A stretch of 64,000 nucleotides of DNA from Norana najaformis (taxonomy: Eukaryota; Annelida; Clitellata; Crassiclitellata; Hormogastridae): NCBI GenBank assembly GCA_964023275.1, contig OZ029918.1, forward strand, positions 29,814,149 to 29,878,148, given 5' to 3'. Position numbers and translations under genes: made by a program. Below, piece by piece: positions 55,933 through 64,000 of this stretch. Numbering within the stretch: the first letter of the stretch is position 1; every line of letters starts with the position of its first letter. A model generated the notes under the pieces. It was not told where the DNA came from, ran no database searches, and saw only the letters and a list, made by a program, of their open reading frames with translations.

Positions 55933-58900
55933 ATGGCTGCGGCGTTAAGCGGGACTGACTTTGCAAACGATGAGGGTAAAGCTAGCGATACAACAGAGGA
56001 CGAGGATATAGATTTAGGCAGTAAGGACGATGTCAACGACGGTAGGAATATGATGATACTCATTCCGACCGACTCGTTTGACAACATCGCGGCATTTCTG
56101 GAACCAAACGCGAACGGTGGATCCCCGAGTTCGAAAAGCACAACCAGCGCCGCCGTCAGCTACGAAGAACAGAAGAGCACCACTAATCATGACCTTTGCG
56201 AGGACGAATCGGTCGAGGAATTTTCAGAAGCCAGCGTAACCCCGCCACCTGCACTATATGTTGACACAGATGTTGGAAATACCCGGGATGTCGAGCGCCA
56301 AGAGGATGTCGTGGAAGTAAGGGAATGAGTTGCTTTCGGGGCTATATTATGTGAACTGAACTTAGATTGCATTGTTGAACAGTGTGAAGCTTTAAACTAT
56401 GATCTTGGAGTTGAGGGCCTCATTAAATTAAGTACTTGTAGCTATTCCAGAATGTAGCTTTACAGTGATATCAGCTTAAGGGAATCTCGGGCACAGTAAG
56501 TAGTAGGACATAGTAGGCAGATGTTTCAGTGTTTGTCATTAATAACATATTGGTCATGGTTATAATTGCTTTGCTGTAATACTAAGCTGTGTGGATTGTC
56601 TTATTCACTTTTCTTGTAGTCATTTGAAAATTACAGGTGCAGTTACAAACCTTTTTTCCTGGATGTTCAACTGCAAAGAAAGCCAAAATAACCTCTGTTG
56701 GCAAATAGGAACACAGCTGTTAACTTAGATATCTGTTTAGGTGTACACTGGAGACTGCTTATAACACGCTTCATTATAACAAGAATTCTGGTATAACACG
56801 ATTGGGGAAATTAGTTCAGCTGTAGAAAATAAACTTGTTGCAACACAACCTCCCTCATTATTAGGTGATTCGTGATATGGCTTCCAAAGATAGTGCTAGT
56901 TTGTCTCGTGCTAATAAAAAGATTACTTCCTTCTTTGCTATAATGAGTTTCTTGCATACATGTTATTTTGATGCTGATGTTACTGTCTTTGTGCTGTTCT
57001 TAAAGGGCCCTATATAAACAGCTTGATACATACATACATTTTCCTTTCTGGTTTTGCAGGAGGAAGTGGAAGCCAATCTGATGCAGAGCAGCACAACAAG
57101 TATGGAACATTCGGCTGACTGGCACAGTCCCGAATGGCGACATCACAGAAAACATATTTTTATTTTAAGTTGTGCCGGAAAACCTATTTATACGAGGTAA
57201 ATATCCAGTTGTAATTATTGTAACCACAATACTGCAGTTTGTTTAGTGCCTCTAAAGAATATTTGAGGTAGCCATGGGTATGAAGGGCTAACTTAATTTT
57301 TAGCTTGGCATATTAGACTCGGTGGTCAGTTTTCCCTTGCTGTCTGGTCTTCCAACTGACAGTGTACAATCATTATGTTCATGACTTAGCTAATTGCACT
57401 AATGGGACAGAAATCTTGAAATATCTTTCTCTCCTAGTAGGAATTTGAACTCCAGACCTCTTGATTGAGTGTCCAGCACACTAACCATTAGACTGTTGGG
57501 CGCCTATAATCTAGTAATAATTGTTTGTTCAAAGGCACGGAGACGAGGATCGGCAGGCATCGCTGATGGGAACGATGCTGGCACTGTCTCAGTTTCTGCA
57601 GCACAGTCAGGAGAATATGGATGCCATCCGGTGTATCTGCGCCGGTGACCGTAAGTTCGTCTTCCTTCCTCGCGACCACATGGTTCTCGTTGCCGTCGCC
57701 AGATCACACGAATCCATTCCGAGTCTGCTTCTGCAGCTGACCTACGTCTACAACCAGATCATCAGCATTCTGACCTACAACCGGCTGGCAACGATATTCA
57801 AAAGACATATGAACTTTGACCTCCGGAGGCTTCTGTCTGGGGCCGAAAAATTCATTAACAGTTTGCTTGACCTGATGGATTATGATCCATGCTTCATTCT
57901 CAGTGCTGTCCGGTGTCTGCCGCTCGATAGTTCTTCGAGAGAGGCCATTGGTCAAACGATCGCTCAGAACGTCAAGGTCAAGGTCGGTAAGGTCGCATTT
58001 CCTTATTGTCATGGCCAAAAGTTTGCGACCAGCATCTTTTAGTGAACAAATTAATTGAAATTGCAAGCAGTCTTTAAGAACACTGTTTCAGGTGTCTGCT
58101 ATGTTTACTGTCACCAGGCAGCATTAAAACTAACATCACAACTAACAGTCAACAGAAATTCCGTGATTTGACGTTCTGCAGTACAGCCACCCTTTTGACC
58201 ATACAAGCTACAGCTAAATGAGCCAACAGCTAAATGAGCGACCTTCAGTTTCTTTCCAGTTTGTCTAATGACTGTTTTCTGCTTGTATGAATGTTTTGTG
58301 CACGCTTTCCTGGTGTTAGCTCCTTTCCACAAACAAAGACCAGCTCTGCAATACACACAAAAAGCAATCAAAATCAGAGGGTCTTTTTCATTAAGTGAGA
58401 GATAATATGATAACATTACGATGCTGGCACTGTCAGAATCCACCTATTATCACTCACAGCACAAATGCTTCTGTGCAAATACTTTAAAAATGCAGTAAAA
58501 CCAGCACAAGGGTTATAGTTCTTGAACACCAACCTTTATAGCTTCTTACCAAAAAATAAAATATAAACTTTTAAACTATTTTGCCAACTATTAACGTAAT
58601 AACATTGTTGCAACACTGATTTAAAAAAAAATTTAAATGAACATTGTCGCCACACTGATTGAAAAACAAGCACAGTAACCGAGATAATTAGCTCAATAAT
58701 GGCCCAAACATCATTAGAAAGTTGGAAAATGTGTTCAGAAATGTAGGCTTGTAAATTTTGGCCATGACTAGTACTTGCATAGTGTTATTATTTATATTTT
58801 TTTAATGACAGAGAATAATTTGGTGTCGTTAAGTAATTATGTGTGAATGACATGCTCAATTTCCTGACATGAAAAATGAGAAAGATCTCAGATGATGTGG

Positions 58901-61900
58901 TATAAAGTTCATTTTGGTGGTTGATTTGACCTGAAATGACCCATCATTCAGAATTTTCTTTTTTTGACCAGGACAGAAACATTCTGCCATGAGAAGATAT
59001 CTTTAAAAGGTGCTATATAAATGTTCTAAATGAAAAGTGATCAAATTAATCAGTCAGAATACTGAGCCTTTCAAGAGTCCTGAAGTGTAAAAGCAGCAAG
59101 ATGATCACAGAAACAATATCCAATTTTAAGTTTGACATTTCAAAGTTCTAGCAGCTGAATTTGTTTAAAGTTTGTGTGAAAATATTCTAGGACCTTGTAT
59201 TCGCCTTACTGATCACAGAAGGTCAGCTAATCGCTCTCGTTCATATGAAAAAATATCTGCTCCATCCAGTTGACCTCCACATGATTTTCAACCTTGTCAC
59301 AACCTCAGATGCTTTCAAACATGCCGAATCATGGTCTCCCGTTTGTTTGCCGAGGTTTGATTCCAGGTGAACTTGACGTTTTTTGTTTCATGTTTGCACA
59401 ACAAAGATAAATATTAATTATGATATAATTAGGTGCTGTTAATTATTGGTTTAATGGCTTTGGCTTTTGTTCGGTTACGGTTGGTTCAGTTAATGCAGTG
59501 CATTACAAAAGGAGAAGAGCAATCCTCACCTAAGCCCGTTAAGTAAAACCAAAGTGGGTATAAAGTATTAGTGAGACCACTTTCTTACCATGCTACATGA
59601 AGGTGGGTGACCAGTCCTCTCCTTCAATAATACGGTAGAATACCACTGAAATTTGCTATACCCTGAAATGCATTTTATAGACTAGCTTTATATTGCTTCC
59701 TGTCCGTATCATTAAGGGGACTTGTAAGGATGCTGCAAAGTTTTAGCATATTATGTCAGGTCATGACTACAGTCTCATGAAATGGGTGAAATTGCTTCAT
59801 CAACGTTTATTCTGATACCACAGTAGTGATCTATACAGGTGTTACTTCTAATTTCAGGGCTTACCTGCATGCGCACATCTCCTACCTTGACGAGACGTGT
59901 CAGGTGTGCCTGGTGATGCTGTCTGTCGACAAGGACATGTTCTACACGCTTTCAGAATGCAAGAATAAAATACAAGAAGTATGTAAGATGTAGAAAAGTT
60001 CTCATTTTAACATATGCACAGACTGTTTCATGACTGTGCCTGAGGTTCGAACACCTGTGCAGCATGTGAGAATGGGAACTTTTTTCAAGGTGTGTTAGTG
60101 ATTTAGTTATCGAGACGCTTAATGTAGTGCCTTTTAAGTACAGTATCTTATATGTAAGTTGTGAATATGTGAAATATATGTATATATGTATGTATCAAGA
60201 CGCTTATTGTAGTGTCCGTTAAGTTACCTGTTTTGGGTTTGCACTTCAGCCAGAAGATTCTTTAACCCTACAAATAGTATTTATAATTGTTATTTATTTA
60301 TTGCTCTTCTTACACGCTCAAGTTCAACAAATCTGAGGCATGACACAAATGTGCATGAGCAACTTGTCTAGGGTCGTTACTTGAACCCACAACAGTTGAA
60401 TTACAAATGCCTTTGTGAAGTACTTATGAGGCACTTACTTTGTGAGGTGCTATATTAAGTGTTTAGATAACTAACTAACTAGCCTGCTTCCAAGCAGATC
60501 ACTCTGCTGCATAATTGATCACCGTGCTGCAAATAGTGACTTGGTTTGTGTAGTGATGATGCTTCCAGGAAATCTTTCACAGATGTATGTTGTTATAAGT
60601 GAGCAGTTGCCTTAGCTCGACTACTGTTGCCTAACAGTGTTAGTCGGATTCAGAATCCTTGAAACTCTTATGACATCAGTTTCAATTTTGCAGAATACAT
60701 TTGCCTTAAATCTCTGAGTCCAAGACTCAACTCCCTTTGCATAATTTGAAATAGACAACGCATTGTTAAGCCACGTAACGTTTGAGGAAAGGCTGACCAG
60801 TATTTGGATTGGTGTTGTCGTGTTTGCACCAACCATCAGCTGAGATATCCTTCAGCGCACCAGACCATGCAGCCGAGGACGTATTTTGACAAACATGTTA
60901 CTGAATGAGTAATTACCTTACTTTGCTTTGCCTTGTTCTACCTTTGTTGGTCTGTCATAGTTGAATAAAGGTATTGCCACCTGCCACAACTACATGATTA
61001 TGTCTTAGACGCTCCTCAAAGTTCACACATTTTCTAAAATTCTACATTTATGTATGTAATAGAGCATTGATTTCATATGGAGCATTTTAAAAGGTGCGCA
61101 AACATTAACAATTCAGTACTTTTGAGAGGTACTTAGAAGGCACTATATTAAGTTTCTTGATACCGTGGGGTAAACGCACACACACACATACATACGTGGA
61201 TACATGCTTACTTGGCTATACTACAGATCTAAAAAGATAGGACTTGTAGATGATATATGCATGACCCTGTTTGCTGTTATTGTTGCAGGGTAGAGGTAAA
61301 TCACCTGATATGTCTTGGCAATTACTTTTTTGATTTCTTGTTTCTTGACAGAAACTGCAACGGCATGGGCTCATTGAAACAATACATGAAGCACTGAAAA
61401 GAAAATCCTTCAAAGTGAGTGAAGTTGGAGTTCCAGGCATACTGCACTTCCTGTACAAAGCCAAAAATTTGGGCCAGTTCACCGAACCAGAATATGGTAC
61501 GCCATATTCGTCCGTGGAGGAGAGAGATCGGCTTTTCGCTTTGTATCAGTGCATTTACAGCCGTATGCACAGTCAGCTGCGACCGCTGAAGATTCTGTTC
61601 CACGTCGGAAAATACGAGGCAATACTTGGATGGGTATGTGTTTGATGATAATAGTAATAATAATAGTGAAGGGTCTTCCATAAAGAGCAAAAGATGACCT
61701 ACTTTGGACCCCTCCCTCTCCTTGTCTGCCTTTAGCATTACTTTGCTTCTAAACCTTTTTGCCAACATCTGCACATCAGTGGAGGAATAAGGCCTAGCTG
61801 CACGCTTTTGAGGTGAATTCATAAATTAGCATGATATAAATATCTGATTAATAGTTTAGACCACTCTGTTGATCTTGCAGGGCTAACTGTGCTAGAACCT

Positions 61901-62840
61901 GGGGTACCTTGATGCTGCCACGTCCAGGGTCTCTAATTAGATTCAACGCAGTACGCACTATCTGCTGAATGACTGAAGTTGGTGTTTGATGCACTGGCTG
62001 TGGTGAAGCAATGGTGTGTACCAAATTTAGATGCAGACATCCACATTGGGCATAGCCCCACTTCCACCTGTCTGCATTTGGGTGACCCTTCATCCCCTCT
62101 GCAGATGTCCTTTGTGGACAACCACTAGCATGAGATTAGCGTGCCAGGCAGCAAACTTTGTTAAGTGGCACAGTGTATGGTATATCTGTGATATGGTTAT
62201 GACTTCTTGGCATCTATTGACTATGTCATCATTTGAGTTCAAGAAATGCTGTAATATGTAAAGTCCCAACAAAATAAGGCATTTGTTCATTTATTGCAAT
62301 AGTAAGTCCTCGGAGTTGTGATTTTTCGGGTTAAAGGATACTTCATCTGACAGCAGCAATCCACCCAATGAACATACATTCCTTGCATTTTACATGGCTG
62401 CTCGGTGGCAGGCCTCCTGTAACAAATAGGGGTATGGACGGATTACCCCTTCCCAGATCCGTCATTGAAGGCGTGTTCTTGATAGAGGTACATGATTAGT
62501 GAGCAGTGGCCTTCTTGATGCTTCATTTGTTTTCTACTATGTTTTAATTATGTTTTAAATATTTCTAATGCTCAAATTTTCAGCTAGATATGCCGTAGTG
62601 TTTTTCCTGACAGACTGTCATGCACTGATTGTCACTGAAGATGTACTGGGTGCAAGAAAAACACTGCAATTTATGAGTTTATTTTGATTTTGCATGCAGG
62701 TGACTTCTGGATTCGAAATGTATGCAACATTCAGTCCATTGACTTCCAAACCACTTGCGATTGCTGGAATCAACAAATTGCTTCGCTGGATCAAACGAGA
62801 AGAAGATCGTTTATTTATTGTGAATTCTCATACTCTCTAA
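55933..62840 (+). CDS. MON1: MON1, subunit of the Mon1-Ccz1 Rab7 exchange factor (seven exons)
   Basis: MON1 pairs with CCZ1 on endosomes and activates Rab7 for early-to-late endosome and autophagosome maturation. Exons are 55933-56316, 57060-57196, 57535-57982, 59191-59366, 59858-59978, 61352-61633 and 62700-62840. Phases agree and give 562 residues, near the usual 550. The first 128 residues are acidic and Ser/Thr-rich, as in relatives. The conserved core starts at HHRKHIFILSCAGKPIYTR and contains MVLVAVARSHES, NFDLRRLLSGAE, VRCLPL, LVFALLITEGQLIALV, ESWSPVCLPRF, HAHISYLDE, GVPGILHFLYKAKNLGQF and LRWIKREEDRLFI. These span the longin-type domains. Vertebrates have two paralogues, MON1A and MON1B; one is seen here. 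The donor of exon 3 is weak (AAG|GTCGGT). A stronger GTAAGG three bases downstream would break the frame. Confidence 0.95.
56751..56960 (+). mobile_element. Possible pogo/Tigger-like transposon remnant in MON1 intron 1
   Basis: CACTGGAGACTGCTTATAAC, then ACGCTTCATTATAACAAG, AATTCTGGTATAACACGATT and GGGG resemble the sub-terminal TATAAC-rich left end of pogo-like elements. From 56879 a short frame begins MASKDSASLSRANKKI, a start of the kind such transposases have, but it closes quickly. The right end was not found. Confidence 0.4.
57266..57502 (-). repeat. tRNA-derived SINE copy, inverted, in MON1 intron 2
   Basis: On the minus strand it starts GCCCAACAGTCTAATGGTTA with GTGTGCTGG (A box). 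GGTCTGGAGTTCAAATTCC follows (B box), then AGATTTCTGTCCCATT, and it ends TTAGCCCTTCATACCCATGG. It ends 32 bases before exon 3, so the SINE head lies next to the splice acceptor. Confidence 0.78.
59520..59650. repeat. Possible diverged 5S-like segment in MON1 intron 4
   Basis: CCCGTTAAGTAAAACC, GGGTATAAAGTATTAGTGAG and GGGTGACCAGTCCTC recall parts of the 5S rRNA internal promoter. The match is patchy and far weaker than that at 63.34 kb. Confidence 0.3.
60290..60480 (+). repeat. Repeat ending in GTGCTATATTAAGTG in MON1 intron 5
   Basis: It contains CCTTTGTGAAGTACTTATGA and GTGAGGTGCTATATTAAGTG. It is related to the repeats at 28.9 and 47.9 kb. A second tail-like piece is at about 61110-61165. 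Confidence 0.5.
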
Positions 62841-63334
62841 GAGTGCCTCTTTATTATTAATTAATACTATTAATATTAATAATAATAATATTATTATTAA
62901 CCTATTTAATATGCACAATGTCGCACAGATTGTTTTGTGTGTATTTTCATGCAAGGTCCGTGTTAACATTTGTAATTATTCAGATTTAGTAATTATGTCC
63001 TAAAAGCTAGTCAGTTCTTCTACTTTCTTAACAGCATCAGTTTCATAAGGCGCATTCTTTAATTAATGTAAAGGGACTGTAAAGCTCTGTTACTCTTAAG
63101 TTTTCAATAATCTGAATGGTTTCCATAAATATAAAAATGCTTGTTTTTACTGGTTCGACTTGAAGTGTGAACGTTTATGCATTAGCCATCCTTAAAATGT
63201 GATCGTTTTGGCAGGTCATCTTCTCTAGGCACATTACGGTATCGAAAAATATGCGCTGTGGCAAAATGCACATTCACAATTTCTTAAAGTTGCTTATTGA
63301 ACTGTGATTTACTGAGTTGCATGCTCATCATTAG
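62841..63334. other. MON1 3' flank
   Basis: It begins with an AAT/ATT-rich palindromic stretch at about 62855-62905. The 3' UTR is expected here. No other gene is seen. Confidence 0.4.
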
Positions 63335-63440
63335 TTTCTTCCAGTCGTTACATCACTGGCAAGTTAAGCAATACCAAGCCTGGTTAGCATTTGGATAGGT
63401 GACCATTCATGGAATACCAGGCAGTCTGGTGTCGACTTGG
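63335..63440 (+). repeat. 5S rRNA-derived sequence (pseudogene or SINE3-type head)
   Basis: CAAGTTAAGCAATACCAAGC, CTGGTTAGCATTTGGATAGG and TGACCATTCATGGAATACCA follow the 3' two thirds of metazoan 5S rRNA. That rRNA has AAGTTAAGCA, CGGTTAGTACTTGGATGGG and TGACCGCCTGGGAATACC there. The match covers the internal polymerase III promoter. Substitutions show it is not a functional 5S gene. A single copy beside unrelated sequence fits a 5S-derived SINE or pseudogene. Confidence 0.75.
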
Positions 63441-64000
63441 CCCACAGTCCCTCCAGTAATTATAAATGAACACCAGGTGTCGTTGCCATCGCTATAAATA
63501 CCAACATTGCTCTCGTGGCAACGTCAACAATGAGGTGCCATGAAAAAATGGTAAATGTTTCCAGTACTGTGGACAAGGGGACCAAATACTGGACTCTCCA
63601 GTTCAACACTGAACATGTAGCAACCCTATTCCCATCTGGCAACCCTAACACAAGTAGTAACAGTGAATATGATACCGCTATGTTGCTGTCGTACTTGTGC
63701 CTCGGCTTGGGAAGTGTGTATCTGTGGAGGAGTGTAAACTACATGTAGTATGTTACCTTTACCTTTTGACATTTTATAAGCGAACACTTCCTCTTCAAGA
63801 AAAACTAAGACTTGCTGCTTATCTAACTACACAAGACCTCAATCAAGCAGAATTGTTTTGATTGTTGCCTGAACAGGGACACTGAAAAGCCAATATGAAC
63901 TATTCAAGGGTTTTATAGGCAGCCTAGTCACAGAATGACTGTTAGGAATGTTGTGGTGCTGTGTAAAGTGTTGGGTAGCCGTGAGGAACTTTTAATTCAG
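63441..64000. other. Right end of window, no gene seen
   Basis: It could be the body of the 5S-headed element. TGGCAACG words recur at about 63485 and 63517. The frame at 63515-63748 has no known relative. Confidence 0.4.

Noticed and set aside
57982..58042. MON1 C-terminal reading VGKVAFPYCHGQKFATSIF after exon 3
   Set aside because: It is read-through into intron 3. The homologous continuation DLVFALLITEG is in exon 4 at 59191, in phase with a donor at 57983.
58111..58443. Minus-strand frame of 110 residues in MON1 intron 3
   Set aside because: It has no recognised domain or splice structure. It could be a decayed repeat but I cannot support that.
61848..62121. Minus-strand frames in MON1 intron 6
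   Set aside because: The composition is plausible but there is no family resemblance and no splice partner, so chance or an unidentified repeat is more likely.
22256..62840. Operon of trafficking genes
   Set aside because: Spacers of 2-9 kb, separate likely promoters and internal LINE/SINE insertions argue against polycistronic transcription.
63515..63748. 77-residue frame after the 5S-like sequence
   Set aside because: It resembles no known protein and probably lies in a repeat body or intergenic DNA.

Overview
This 64 kb window is animal nuclear DNA. It has spliced genes with GT-AG introns of roughly 0.3-1.9 kb, metazoan gene families, LINE and tRNA-derived SINE debris, and very abundant microsatellites. 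The mix suggests a non-vertebrate animal, perhaps a marine invertebrate, but I cannot name the lineage from sequence alone. There is no bacterial operon, CRISPR array or viral genome.

Positions 1 to about 22 kb form a repeat-dense, gene-poor half. Its only protein gene is an uninterrupted Shaker-type (Kv1) potassium channel on the minus strand (4292-5707). The voltage sensor of this channel is one three-residue step shorter than that of classical Shaker. Around it lie long ATGT/CATA, CTGT/CAGA and TTCC arrays, purine and pyrimidine tracts, a 13-bp and a 15-bp minisatellite, and a 5'-truncated LINE reverse-transcriptase copy (about 11.69-13.28 kb). A second, frameshifted LINE copy lies at 20.62-21.41 kb.

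Positions 22 to 64 kb form a gene-rich half with five conserved genes, all on the plus strand. They are RELCH (22256-25849, intronless), SEC13 (coding exons 34633-41723), TMEM115 (43737-46135, three exons), NDUFB11 (50789-52880, three exons) and MON1 (55933-62840, seven exons). I assembled the spliced genes by hand from exons whose phases and splice sites agree and whose translations follow the known families. One SEC13 intron uses a GC donor. Its initiator exon is not located, because the first exon found starts at the second residue.

Four of the five genes act in the endomembrane system. RELCH tethers Rab11 recycling endosomes to the Golgi for cholesterol transfer. SEC13 is a COPII and nuclear-pore coat subunit. 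TMEM115 is a Golgi pseudo-rhomboid. MON1 is the core of the Rab7 exchange factor. NDUFB11 is a mitochondrial complex I subunit. They are not co-transcribed as far as can be seen, and the co-location is probably old linkage: SEC13, TMEM115 and MON1A all lie on human chromosome 3p.

Introns and spacers in this half carry recurrent dispersed repeats. They include a tRNA-derived SINE family (at least five fairly complete copies), a family of LINE 3' tails ending in GATTACR units, a repeat with a TCTAATC head, a pogo-like MITE, and a 5S-rRNA-derived sequence near the right end. I found no convincing new biological system. The points most worth a second look are the shortened S4 of the channel, the intronless RELCH, the conserved 3p-like linkage, the 5S-derived element and a near-perfect 50-nt hairpin.
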